This document shows positions 24,301 to 33,540 of a DNA stretch of 64,000 nucleotides, piece by piece (position 1 is the first letter of the stretch; the number at the start of each line of letters is the position of its first letter). Source of the stretch: Meandrina meandrites (taxonomy: Eukaryota; Cnidaria; Anthozoa; Scleractinia; Meandrinidae); contig OY855905.1 in assembly GCA_963693305.1 (NCBI GenBank), positions 26,341,937 through 26,405,936 on the forward strand, read 5' to 3'. The position numbers and the translations under genes were made by a program. The notes beneath the pieces are model-generated. The model was given only the letters and a program-made list of their open reading frames with translations, did no database searches and was not told where the DNA came from.

Positions 24301-26033
24301 TATTTGAAAAAAATTTATAAAAGTCAGTTAAATATATCGGAAATTGATAAAAATTGATAAAAGAGTTCGTTGTGAGTATTCGATAATTATAATCAATTTT
24401 CCAATTGTGAGCTCTCACGCAAAAAATGTGAAAATGCGAAAACGTGTGTTCGTTTGCCGTTCGTCAGCCGTTTGAACGGAATAGGTTGCCGTTCGAACGG
24501 GTCGAGCTATCCGTTCAGAAAAAATTGTCAGCCGTTCGAACCGTTCGAGCTATCTGTTCAAAAAAAATTGCCAGCCGTTCGAACAGCTCGAGCTATCCGT
24601 TCAAAAAAAAATTGTCAGCTGTTTGAACGGATTGAGCAATCCGTTCACAAAAAAAGGGCAACCGTTCGGGCTAGCGCTATCCGTTCAGGCGCTTGCGTCG
24701 AACAACTTTGTCAAATAAAGAAGGCATTCGCCGTTACGTAGCGTTACGAATGAAAATATGTGTTGTTTACAAACACCTCAGGAATATTATAATCACAGTT
24801 CTTTTTCTGCTCCTGAGCTATCTTTCGATTATCGATAAACGTTTTATTGAACACTTGAGTTTTATTCAATCAAGTTGGCTTTTACCGGGATGAAAACTTC
24901 ATAATTTGTAATACGGCTGTCAACAACAAGCGTGACAGCGTGTCCCGCGATGGGACGTTCCATTTTTTATCCGCACCCCCCCTAAGGATGGCAGGAATCC
25001 ATTCTGACAGAAGTGTGACCTTCGCCGTCGAGTTGTCTCACGCTGTCACGGTTGTTATTTTACTTTTTATCTACGCTTCTGCTGTTTTGCCCTTCGATGT
25101 TTATTTTCTTTTAAAAAACAGGAATGCACCAAGCAAATTCGAAAGATTCCGGTTTTTACTTTTTTGACTTCATAAACAGCCGGTGGTGTTACATTCTCGG
25201 CGGCGGCTGCAAATGTAAACAGGACGGAAACAGAGCACCGTTGCCATGTAAGAACTGGTTCATGTGGGAGTCGTTCGACGTCTGCCGTTCGAAAATTTCC
25301 TTTAGCCTTTCATCCGTTCGACCTTGTTCGTTCGAAAATTTTCTTCATCCGTTCAGCTGTTCGACCTCATCCGTTCGAAAATTTTCTTCATCCGTTCAGC
25401 CATTCGACCTCATTTGTTCGAAAATTTTCTTCATTTGTTCAGCCGTTTGACCTTATCCGTTCGAAAATTTTCCGCATCCGTTCAGCCGTTCGCTTTATCC
25501 GTTTTGAATGGCTTGCCTACCCGTTTCTCATCCATTCGCTTGCCGTGCGTTCGGCCGTTCGAATGGATACCGTTAGGCACGTTTTCGCGTGAGAGGTCAC
25601 AATTAGCATCATCGATTTTTTTGATAAATATCGAATTTATTAACTTGATACTAGCTTATCTCACAATTTTATGAATCGAAAACGCCGAAAGGTGTGAGAG
25701 AGCAAAAACACTTATAACAATTTCCGTTACGGTTTATCGATAAATTTTGCTACATCTTTTCTACAAACTTTAAGCAGATTAGTAACTCAGCGTGTTCGAT
25801 TAGTTATTTCACTGTTTTCTAAAATTCGCTGATATAATTATTAATTTACCCTTAAAACAGACTTACTCTGCTGCTACTTCCTGCAAAAATGCAAAACTCC
25901 TGTGAGAATCTTGAAAATACTCCAAGTCCTCAGGGTCGAGTACACCATTATTATCATCTTCGTCCTCTGGAAGTGCATTCCCAGCAGCTTTGTGAGCCTT
26001 TTTGGCTTTTTTGTTTCCTTTTCCTTTCGCCAT
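10240..26033 (-). CDS. NOC3L: Nucleolar complex protein 3 homolog (NOC3-like), 17 exons, C-terminus not found
   Basis: NOC3 acts in the nucleolus in 60S pre-ribosome maturation and export. Exons on the minus strand, 5' to 3': 25867-26033 (ATG at 26033), 23995-24170, 22299-22495, 21762-21880, 20520-20562, 20173-20266, 18457-18524, 17420-17545, 16121-16192, 14382-14438, 13827-13985, 13373-13453, 12843-13016, 12321-12384, 11895-11966, 11174-11244, 10240-10350. All borders are GT-AG and every junction keeps phase. Family blocks are plain: [83 protein letters not shown]. Two oddities: an in-frame TGA at 22464-22466 in exon 3, and no trace of the conserved last ~150 residues left of 10240, where the endonuclease gene lies. 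It may be a pseudogene, an allele, or a gene with unrecognised last exons. Confidence 0.9.
11641..11657. repeat. Poly-C tract in a C/T-rich stretch
   Basis: A homopolymer of about 17 C followed by TTCCCCCTCCCC lies in a NOC3L intron (between exons 11174-11244 and 11895-11966). Such a tract could form a G-quadruplex or i-motif and often varies in length. Confidence 0.9.
12604..12789 (-). mobile_element. CACTA-like MITE, 186 bp, TSD AGT
   Basis: The ends are CACAGCAACAAAATGG and, inverted, CACAGCATGAAAAC. They are flanked by a 3-bp duplication AGT (12601-12603 and 12790-12792). The internal sequence matches the element at 32788-33069 in the opposite orientation. CACA/CACT ends with a 3-bp duplication suggest the EnSpm/CACTA superfamily. 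It is inserted in a NOC3L intron. Confidence 0.75.
15597..15980 (+). mobile_element. tRNA-derived SINE (full head and body)
   Basis: The head reads like a tRNA. An A-box-like TAGCTCAGGTGG lies near 15607 and a B-box-like GGTTTGAGTCC near 15651, followed by a tRNA-unrelated body of about 300 bp ending in an AAATAAAG-type tail. The head is degraded as a cloverleaf and is followed by the SINE body, so it is not a functional tRNA gene. It is inserted in a NOC3L intron. Confidence 0.8.
16457..16977. mobile_element. Tc1/mariner-like MITE
   Basis: The inverted ends CAGTCAAAGCTCTTGTAAGT (left) and, read inverted, CAGTTGAAGCTCTCTCAACG (right) are each bounded by TA (16455-16456 and 16978-16979). Internal motifs of the GTCCACTTACGGGA type repeat in both orientations. 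There is no transposase. It lies in a NOC3L intron. Confidence 0.65.
16980..17190 (+). mobile_element. SINE fragment
   Basis: This degraded stretch shares the CTACAGAAACCAGGATAAGC and GGCCTGAT blocks with the SINE at 17601-17849. The tRNA-like head is missing, and a G-rich tract is present near 17030. Confidence 0.5.
17601..17849 (+). mobile_element. tRNA-derived SINE, second family
   Basis: The head GGCACGGTGGCGTAATGGTT contains a recognisable A box. The B-box part seems deleted. The body includes GGGCAAGACACTTTACTCTC and CTACAGAAACTGGGATAAGC. Related, shorter copies lie at about 16980-17190 and 22640-22900, so this family has colonised NOC3L introns several times. Confidence 0.7.
18632..18950. 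repeat. GATC-rich minisatellite, first block
   Basis: Tandem degenerate units of about 30 bp built on CCTTGCCAAGATCCTCAAAG and CTTGAAGAT. Open frames across it (repeats of PRSSKIL) are a by-product of the unit. It lies in the intron between NOC3L exons at 20173-20266 and 18457-18524. Confidence 0.9.
19095..19500. repeat. GATC-rich minisatellite, second block
   Basis: A continuation of the same roughly 30-bp unit after about 145 bp of non-repeat DNA. Units vary by a few substitutions and small indels, which argues for old, uneven turnover. Confidence 0.9.
20584..20681. repeat. AT-rich palindrome
   Basis: GCACCATAAACATTAGTATA on the left pairs with its inverse on the right across TTTATTTATT and AATAAATAAA runs, giving a stem of about 45 bp. 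Part of the arm (CGTAAACATTAGTATAGTAT) is repeated directly after it. The palindrome directly precedes the acceptor of NOC3L exon 20520-20562. Confidence 0.8.
21237..21381. repeat. Foldback element with a GATATCG stem
   Basis: Arms of about 60 bp: GGAAAATC, GAATTCCACGTTAAATTTCA and CCGATATCGCAC pair with their inverse copies around a short GCGAAGCG-type loop. Further GATTTTCC/GGAAAATC and CGCATAG/CTATGCG pairs extend to about 21551. No coding potential. Confidence 0.8.
21981..22271. mobile_element. 291-bp MITE with 8-bp target duplication
   Basis: The terminal inverted repeats begin GGTAATTGTGAAGAACAGCT and, inverted, GGTAATTGTGAAGAAGAGCT. They are flanked by an exact 8-bp duplication ACAACTAC (21973-21980 and 22272-22279). 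The inside is full of the palindromic word GTCGGCCGAC and relatives. An 8-bp duplication fits hAT, P or Merlin; the termini do not settle which. It lies about 30 bp from the donor of NOC3L exon 22299-22495. Confidence 0.85.
22640..22900 (+). mobile_element. 5'-truncated SINE
   Basis: It shares GGGCAAGACACTTCACTC, GGACCAGCATTCCATG, AATACTCCTAGTTGCTT and CTACAGAAACCGGGATAA with the SINE at 17601-17849, in the same orientation. The tRNA-like head is missing. It lies in a NOC3L intron. Confidence 0.65.
23818..23970. repeat. Foldback with 46-bp arms
   Basis: ATGTTGTGGTTCAATTTTAT and its inverse form near-perfect arms around a loop of CATTATCATA-type 11-bp repeats. A fragment of the right arm (AAAATTGAACCATAACATGT) recurs near 17308, so this is a dispersed element. 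It ends about 25 bp from the donor of NOC3L exon 23995-24170. Confidence 0.85.
24403..25604. mobile_element. Non-autonomous element with two internal minisatellites
   Basis: The ends AATTGTGAGCTCTCACGC and, inverted, AATTGTGACCTCTCACGC define an element of about 1.2 kb. Near the left end (24440-24690) lie four to five units of about 55 bp built on GCCGTTCGAAC...GAGCTATCCGTTC plus an A run. Near the right end (25262-25565) lie units of about 49 bp built on CATCCGTTCGAAAATTTTCT. The long open frames across these arrays follow from the unit length. It lies in NOC3L intron 1. Confidence 0.7.
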
Positions 26034-26283
26034 TATCAACTGCTACTTTCTTAGTAAGACAATATTTTATAAAGTATTTGTTCTGAAAGCAGTGGTCTGT
26101 TTATAAAATTACGGAGAAGAAATACTCAGCATGGGCTCAGCATGTTCTCTCAGTCTGTCCACCATCTTGGATATGAGCCTTAGATGCTACCACGTGTCAC
26201 CAGCGTACAACTGCAGCATAAACTATGTGGCGATATAATACTGCTTAGAGTGTCCCGTCGTCCAACCGCGTTCCCAGGCCTGT
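26034..26283. other. Upstream region of NOC3L
   Basis: These 250 bp between the NOC3L ATG and the TTAA palindrome should hold the NOC3L promoter. I see a CACGTG E-box near 26192 and no TATA box. No gene is seen. Confidence 0.4.
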
Positions 26284-26925
26284 TTAAAGGAGAAGTTCAC
26301 TCCAGAATGGCCATTTATTTTCTTTACGCCAATAAAACGTTTATACAAAAATATGTTATTCACCAAAATTTCAGCATCCAACGAGCGCTAAATCCCTACG
26401 AAATCTTTCTCTAAAGTAGCCCAAAATTCGACAACTGAACGCCGCCATCTTGGAGCCAGTAATGTATGCGTGACGTCAAAGAGTTCAGCCTGAAGTTTAG
26501 CGGGAAAATTTAAATACTCGAAACTCCTTGTTTCTTTGAAGTGGCTTTTGTTTGTCAAAATGCCTGTCTGAAAGGAAAGAAAAGGTGAAAGGTTTTTTTG
26601 TATCTCTTGGAGATCTGTTTGAGAAACATGGAGCTGCACAAACAGGCATTTTGACAAACAAAAGCCACTACAAAGAAACAAGGAGTTTCGACTATTTAAA
26701 TTTTCCCGCTAAACTTCAGGCTGAACTCTTTGACGTCACGCATACATTACTAGCTTCAAGATGGCGGCGTTCAGTTGTCGAATTTTGGGCTACTTTAGAG
26801 AAAGATTTCGTAGGGATCTAGCGCTCGTTGGATGCTGAAATTTTGGTGAATAACATATTTTTGTATAAACGTTTTATTGGCGTAAAAAAAATAAATGGCC
26901 ATTCTGGAGTGAACTTCTCCTTTAA
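26284..26925. mobile_element. 634-bp near-perfect palindrome with TTAA duplication
   Basis: The termini AGGAGAAGTTCACTCCAGAA face each other at 26288 and 26921, each bounded by TTAA (26284-26287 and 26922-26925). The arms of about 285 bp differ at only a few positions; the central spacer is about 65 bp. The mirrored open frames at 26388-26681 and 26552-26821 simply reflect the symmetry. It resembles a piggyBac- or Kolobok-type foldback MITE. Confidence 0.85.
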
Positions 26926-27199
26926 GGTGACTCGATCGAAATAAATGACGCGCTATATGCCTGTCTAAAAACGCTAATAACTTCACCATTTCTGACTCGA
27001 TTTCCCTGAAACTTTCGCATTTTAATCGAAATTTATCGTGGAATAATATGTATGTCAATATGTTGATCTAATATTCGTTAGTTTTGCGCGATGTTACATT
27101 TATTGAACACTACTTTTTGGATAAAATTGCTATTTACAGATAACTGAACGCTAAGATTTCGTTTAAACTTCTGCAGTTAGCTCGCAATACCATCTTGCC

Positions 27200-27397
27200 A
27201 TGACTGTTCAAGTTTCCGCAAAATCGTCGGAACAGAAACCCCGGCACAATTTGGACATCAAAATATTAACTCTGGGCGAACTTCGAAGTTTGGAACACTC
27301 CAGCGCTTCCAAATTTCACCTAAAAGCACAACAACCGAAGAAAAAGAAGGTTCAATGTGTCAGTTTTATTAGCTCCAAATCACATTCGGCTATTTGA
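27200..27397 (+). CDS. Possible first exon of an unknown gene
   Basis: An ATG at 27200 opens a 65-codon frame. The first 50 residues are of balanced composition and end in a Lys-rich run (QQPKKKK), after which AAG|GTTCAATG could be a donor. I do not recognise the protein and found no downstream exon before the 27.66-kb foldback. It may be a chance frame. Confidence 0.25.
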   Translation: MTVQVSAKSSEQKPRHNLDIKILTLGELRSLEHSSASKFHLKAQQPKKKKVQCVSFISSKSHSAI

Positions 27398-27660
27398 AAC
27401 GATGACAAAGTTTGAGCTAATGTTATAAACTCACCTTTTGCGTCAAAATGTAGCAAAGTTGCCAAATTTACGTTTTTCTGAATTATATGAAAACTAACCG
27501 GACGAATCGAATAAAACTACCGGAACATTTAAATGAATATCTTACACACACTTTGCGCTATTTTACTTTTCTGGAGCTGTCTTGATGTGGATGAAATATA
27601 TTTTTAAAGTGGAGCACTGCTTCAACTCTGTTGTGAACACGGCCTTGTTGTCATTTAAAT

Positions 27661-28025
27661 TCTACAGCTGACGCTATGCAAATTTTTCAGATTTGATAAA
27701 AATTTGAGGAATTTGCACATGGACTAGGGGGGTGCATTGACAGTGTTTAGTCGCTATATGCTCTGATTTCTGAGGTCATGCAAGGGTAATCAGCGACGTC
27801 GGCATCGTTAATAGCATAGCTATTTTGTCAAAATATGCATTGATTTATTGATTTTTCCCATTTCGTGTTTTAAAGTCTGTGTAAGGTTTGTTTTCCTTGA
27901 CTTGGTTTGGATGAAAAATCAAAGCATGTAGCGACGGAACACTGTCAATGCATCCCCCTACTCCATGTGCAAATTCCTCAAATTCTCATCAAATCCAAAA
28001 AATTTACATAATTTGCTGCTGACGC
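27661..28025. mobile_element. Foldback MITE with 110-bp arms
   Basis: The arms 27661-27769 and 27916-28025 contain GAGGAATTTGCACATGGACT, GTGCATTGACAGTGTT and GTCGCTATATGC in opposite orientations, about 90% alike by eye. The spacer is about 145 bp. No target duplication is obvious. Confidence 0.75.
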
Positions 28026-28965
28026 AGAAAAAACATAGCCACGCTAAGCGTGCAGGAGTTATTTTTTCAATTGAAAAAATAATTCCTGTGTGTTAGTCCT
28101 GTTGGGATGGTCTATTTCATGGGTTGAGCTATTTGTGCATGGTTCATGCGCACGGTCTATCGTGCCGACTAAGAGCTACTTTTGGAAAAATAACTCAAAA
28201 AAATTTAAAAAGAAAATGTGCAAATGTTCTAAAATTAGGCTGCTTTCCCTTGTAAATATGCAGAAATATGACTATGGTGTGCAACCGATCGATCGAACCA
28301 TACCGTTGAAGACAATAAATACGTCAGTAATTTCTTCAAAAGTAAACAGAAAAAAATATCTGGTAGTCACTTTTAAGGTTACCTTGATGTTTAACTATCC
28401 ATCCCCTTTCATTCCAAGCCGAAAGAAAACCGCTAAGTACATCAGAACATGGATTGAAAACTGTTGACAACATTTACCGTAAACATGATCACAAAATCGC
28501 AAACACGCTCTCTAAGAAAGCCAAATTGACCCAGAAATTGCAAACAAAGTATTCTCGGGTTTCTGAAATGGCTCCGTTATTTTCATCATCAATATAAAAC
28601 AGAAACCTTTCTGCAAGCAAGTACGTGTTTCTTTCGACGAACGCGAGAAACAAACAACTCTAGTCACCAGTGCATTTCGGCCAAACCACGTGACGATTTT
28701 ACTTGGACTGGTACAAGTTTAATTTCGCAACCAGAAACAGAAACGTGCCCTGACTTGTAAGCGTAACATCATCAGTACCGATATTCCACACCCAAAAAGC
28801 TAGTCTTCTTTTCAGCCGTTGTTTTATGCGTGACGAGCCCAAACAACGGCTTCAAAGGAGACTACCAAAAAGCTGTCTGTCTTTTTTTCTTTTGCCTATG
28901 AGTAAACGTACCTGCAACCGCTTTGCGTTGGGAATATTAAATACACTAAAAAGGTATTGCGTCAG
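28026..28965. other. Repeat-rich intergenic stretch, no gene recognised
   Basis: The block GACTAAGAGCTACTTTTGGA followed by AAAATAACTC (near 28166) recurs in altered form near 48430, so it belongs to a dispersed repeat. The 125-codon frame at 28090-28467 shows no recognisable domain. Confidence 0.4.
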
Positions 28966-29032
28966 GGTTGTTAGTAATCCGTGGAACGACGGAACGACGG
29001 AACGAGAAACACCGGAACGGGATTTTTTTCTG

Positions 29033-29064
<32 letters not shown>

Positions 29065-29806
29065 AAAAAACAAAGAAAAAGTAAATATATCTCACAAAAT
29101 AAAGGGCATGCATATATTCTTTATCCTTCGAAGTCGATCTAGAGCCAGGTTGTCGAGTTCATTTCGAGTGAGGATTTCAAGGAGAAGCGTGACTGCCCTT
29201 CGGACTTGCTAGCCCCAATCGAGACAATGAAACGTACAAAGTTGAAGCAAGTCAAAAAAGCCGTTGACCAAAAACATAGAAGGGCCTGAAAAGTTACTAT
29301 TTCGTAAGAAAAAAACAAAGAACAGAAATGAAAAGCCCACAACAAGGGTTATTTTCAGTTAACTTAACTTAACTTCAGCGACCGGACAAGAACCGTTGCT
29401 TTCCATGTGGTATCAGATAGCGCGTAAATCAGCTAACGAAAGTCCAGTTTCGGCAACGAAAGTGCCAAATTGTTGAAAGATCTACCGGTATTTCTTGTTC
29501 TCTATTTGCATGACTCTGGTAACAACCTTCCTTTAATGGTTTACAAATTTCGGGATAGTTGCAGATGCAGGCACACGCTGCAGACACTCAAAGATTGAAG
29601 ATGAAGATCACTGAAGATTGTACATGTCAAGTAAAGCAATTTTTACTGGTTAAAACAGTTTTGCAACCCTCCTAGGGGTTAGCGACTTTATACTTACAAA
29701 TTCAACTTTTTTATCATGTCTATGAAGAGATATTTATACAAACGGAACACGCCGGCCGTTAACCCGGGTTCATTCTATACTGCCGCAAGACAAATTTCCG
29801 GTCCTG

Positions 29807-29998
29807 TTGGTGTCGTCTAGCGTTCTCGTTAGCCGGTCAAAATTGTTGCACAAGATGTCCTCCAAGGATAAGGAAGTTCTTATTTTTCAAAATGGAGTGC
29901 TAAGGATCAAACAAAAAAAATCGCAGAAATTTACAATTCCTGAAGATGAGGCGCCTATAAGGCACTTTCGTTGCCGAAACTGGACTTTCGTTAGCTAA
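29807..29998 (+). other. Open frame between the arms of the 5S foldback
   Basis: The better start within this frame is the internal ATG near 29855. It gives about 36 residues of plausible, Lys-rich protein (KDKEVLIFQNGVLRIKQKK) before the frame enters the right arm of the inverted repeat, where the remaining residues come from repeat DNA. I do not recognise it. It may be a captured first exon or chance. Confidence 0.2.
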
Positions 29999-30003
29999 TT
30001 TAC

Positions 30004-30121
30004 GCGCTTTCTGATACCACATGGAAAGCAACGGTTCTTGTCCGATCGCTGAAGTTAAGCCCTGTTGGGCGGGGTTAGTACTTGGATGGGTGACCAACTG
30101 AAAATACCCCTTGTTGTGGGC
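30004..30121 (+). rRNA. 5S rRNA-like sequence (pseudogene or SINE3-type head)
   Basis: About 118 nt align by eye along the whole of a metazoan 5S rRNA. The conserved internal promoter is intact: GAAGTTAAGC (box A region) and GGTTAGTACTTGGATGGGTG (box C), then GAATACC-like AAAATACCCC. A TTTT Pol III terminator follows immediately at 30122. The 5' third is divergent. Because it sits in an inverted-repeat element with a poly-A/T tract, it is better read as a transposon component than as a working 5S gene. Confidence 0.7.
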
Positions 30122-30394
30122 TTTTCATTTCTGTTCTTTGTTTTTTTCTCACGAAATAGTAACTTTTGAGGCCTTTCTATTGTTTTTTTTTTTTGTCAAC
30201 GGCTTTTTTGACTTGCTTCAACTTTGTACGTTTCATTGTCTCGATTGGGGCTAGCAAGTCCGAAGGGCAGTCACGCTTCTCCTTGAAATCCTCACTCGAA
30301 ATGAACTCGACAACCTGGCTCTAGATCGACTTCGAAGGATAAAGAATATATGCATGCCCTTTATTTTGTGAGATATATTTACTTTTGTTTTTTT

Positions 30395-30426
<32 letters not shown>

Positions 30427-30508
30427 CAGAAAAAAATCCCGTTCCGCTGTTTCTCTTTCCGTCGTTCCGCCGTTCCGTGTTCCGTCGTTCCTCGGATTAC
30501 TAACAACC

Positions 30509-32279
30509 TCGGTACGTGACAAACAAGATTATGTTTACTTTGCATGTTTATTTCGCCAGAAGCGACGGTCGCTAATTTGTTTGCAATTTTGCGACAATTT
30601 CTTGTCGGTTTAGCCAGTTGAAGTGAATCTTTTGGCTGTTTCATCGAGGCGAGTTCAGAGATCTGAAGAAAATAAATTTGGCCGACGTAAACACTTGCAA
30701 GCATTACGTCATTGGTATGGAAATACCCGCATTGCACCGCCATACTACTAAAGATAGCCATCAACAATGCGAAGCTTGAAACGCGAGACTCGCACAACGA
30801 CTACAATACCTTCCTACGGCCCTCACTCGCGGCACAAATGATGATTTTCTCTTGCTGTGCCATCCAACCACGTTGTCAAAACACCTAATTTAATATTTGC
30901 CGAGCAGACAAAACGTGCCCTTGTAACATCATCACGTCATGAGCTTTTCAAACGATCGTACAATAAATAACTCATGACCGCCCATGTGAAGTCCTACTAT
31001 TCCTGAGCAGGAAACGTCGAACCGTCTCCGGCCACATTCCAACCTCACGAAAATACCAATTATTTGGCAACTCTCGAACCCAAATAAACGCACATGCCTC
31101 GACCTATTACAATTACGTTATTCTTAATCTGGGAGGAAAATCTTGAGAGATTTGTGGTCGCTCGTGTTATTACTTAGCCAAAGCTCCTACTAATGCTATA
31201 CTTTTAACCGAGAGAAAACAGTTTAAACACCGCGCGGTTAGAATCTCAAAGATTTCTCGTTTAATTTCTTTAACACTCGCCCTTACAAACAACCCACAGT
31301 GCATCAGTTTGTTCCATTTGGGGACCAAAACAAAACGTTGCGCAAACCCGCAACACTGACATTAAAAATGGAAGTCACAACATTTATTCTCAATACACAT
31401 TTTTATTCTACTCAAAAACATCATAAAATTTAAAATAAAGTGGTCAACAAATACTATACCCATATTCTGTCGTCAACTGAACTAGTTGATTCGGTAAACC
31501 GAGAGAATCGCCTTCACCACCATCAAATTTCCAAACACTTTTCGGTTTCAGAACCCACACACAATGTTCTCACCCAAAGCTACATAAAAATCAAGAACTG
31601 GAATAGAGACTTCAGACCAACACGGCCCAATAAGGTTGAATCTATAGCAAAACAAAAATGGCCGTACCTTGAACCCAAAACAAATTATTCATAATCAAAG
31701 GCCCTTTGGGCTGTCTCGTGTCTCTTTTCAATATTTTTGTGTAATTTGTGATTTCAGTGTTAAAACGTTAAACCACAAGGTATAGCCTCGTTTTGGTGCT
31801 AAGTTTGTTTTCGTTGTATAATTTTATAAAATGACTGTTCTTTTATAATTCTTTCTGATGTATTGATGTCTTGTTTCTTTTGTTTTTGTAAAGTTCTCAG
31901 GCTCATAGGCTAGTTTCTACCAGGTAGTTTTGTTTCGTCGTAAACTCAACCTGACAGTTGCAATTCGCTAAGGGTGCAGAGGATTACAAAGAAGGGGCAT
32001 TCCAAATTAGGAAAAAACAGCTGCCCCCTTTCTTTGTCCGTGGTATATGTTTAAGTGTAAGATCAATGTAAGATATTGACTTTGATTCGCCACTATTCAA
32101 CTACTATTCGCTACTAGTTGTCATCATTCACGACTTACGACTCGTATCAGGTCGTGTATATTGGACATGAATGACTTATCACATACTATTCGCGACTATT
32201 CGTACTATTCGCGACTATGTGCTATTCGATTTTTCCAGACATCTATTTAGACCACGCCGTCATTCAACACAGGAGAGGG
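30509..32279. other. Intergenic, no supported gene
   Basis: Only short frames occur. Near 32170-32235 there is a short array of ACTATTCGCGACTATTCG-type units. Nothing else with recognisable structure was seen. Confidence 0.4.
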
Positions 32280-32289
32280 GACTGCTCAG

Positions 32290-33540
32290 AAGCTTTTTAG
32301 TCAGAGAAGCGTGTACTCGACATCAGACTGAGGCTGTTTGGTGAAGAACATCGAAAGACTGCTGACAGCTTCCATAAAGTAGGGGACACATAACATTCAC
32401 TGGGCGACTACATCTCCGTTCTTGAGCCCAACAATCATGCACTTGATATCAGACGGAAACTGTTTGGTGAAAACCATTCAGAGACTGCGAACAGCTATCT
32501 TTCAGTGCGGGTTACACAACATTCAGTTGGAGACTACAACTCTGCTCTCGAGTCCAAAACGGGTGCACTTGAAATCAGACGGAAAACTGTTTGGTGAGCA
32601 TGACTAACAACAACCATGAAGTGAGGGTTACACAACATTCACTAGGAGACTACAACTCTGCTCTTGCCTATGAGAAGTGTTCACGTGATATCATACTGAG
32701 ACTGTTTGGTAAAAAAACTTCCAACGACCACTTACAGCTACCATTCAGTAAGTGTAACACAAACAACATTAACTTGCCGACTACAAACACAGCATGAAAA
32801 CATAACTTTACTGCGGTGTAAAGCTGAAGTAAAGCTGGCGTACATTTGGAATTTAATCAGCTTTACGCGACCTTTACATTATTTAAAGCTGACCTTTAAA
32901 CCAGCTTTACACTCATGTCTAAAGCTGGCTTAAAGATATTGAAACATTTAAGCCACATTTACACCAGGTTTACGCACGGTAGCGTAAATGTCAGGTTTAA
33001 GGAGATGACCAGCTTTAAGGAGATTTAAGCCACCTTTAATTTTCCGTAAATCTCCATTTTCGTGCTGTGAAATTGTCCGCTCTTAAGTCCAAGAAGCGAG
33101 CGCTTTATATCAGATGGAAACTGTTTGGTGAAGGATATTGATATACTGTCTCTGATATTCAGAGACAGCTGACAGCTACCATTCAGTAGGGGTGTTACAC
33201 ATCATTCACTGGGCGACTACATCTCTGCTCTGGATCCGAATCCAAGCTTGTACTTGATATCAGTCTGAAACTGTTTGGTGAAGAACATTCAGAGATGGCT
33301 GAGAGTTATCATTCAGTAAGGGCTACACAACATTCACTGGGCAACTACATCTCCACTCTGAAGTCCAAGAAGCGCGCGTATGATATTAGAATGAAAGTGT
33401 TTGGTGAAGAACACTTACAGACTGCTGACAGCTACCATTCAAAAGGGGTTACACAACATTCACTGGGAGACTACATCTCTTGTCTCTAGTCAGACAAGCG
33501 TGCATTCGACATCAGAATGAAACTGTTTGGTGACTGAGAA
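32290..33540 (+). pseudogene. Decayed tandem TPR protein
   Basis: Eight roughly 126-bp (42-residue) units encode tetratricopeptide repeats of the kinesin-light-chain/NB-ARC-TPR type. The consensus includes TADSYHSVGVTQHSLGDY, SALESKKRALDIR and KLFGEEH. Unit starts lie near 32307, 32433, 32559, 32682, 33099, 33247, 33371 and 33498. The frame is broken by several stops and indels (for example TAG at 33487 and TGA at 33536). A 282-bp MITE sits between units 4 and 5. No upstream effector or NB-ARC domain is in the window. It is a relic of a larger gene or an isolated array. Confidence 0.8.
32788..33069 (+). mobile_element. CACTA-like MITE, 282 bp, TSD AAA
   Basis: The ends are CACAGCATGAAAAC and, inverted, CACAGCACGAAAATGG, flanked by AAA (32785-32787 and 33070-33072). 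The inside is rich in GCTTTA/TAAAGC words. It is the longer relative of the copy at 12604-12789 and interrupts the TPR pseudogene. Confidence 0.75.

Larger units (their letters stand above)
28966..30508. mobile_element. 1.5-kb inverted-repeat element carrying 5S rRNA-like sequence
   Basis: The left arm 28966-29466 and right arm 29961-30508 are inverted copies: GGTTGTTAGTAATCCG ends, a GGAACGACGGAACGA-type run, a poly-T/poly-A tract, AAAGGGCATGCATATATTCT and the 5S-related inner part. The right arm keeps a full 5S-like sequence. The left arm has lost about 37 bp of it, with AACTTAACTT in its place. The 495-bp centre is single copy in the window. Confidence 0.85.

Noticed and set aside
26388..26821. 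Two similar proteins of 97 and 89 residues on opposite strands
   Set aside because: They are mirror images produced by the palindrome, with no domain and no codon signature.
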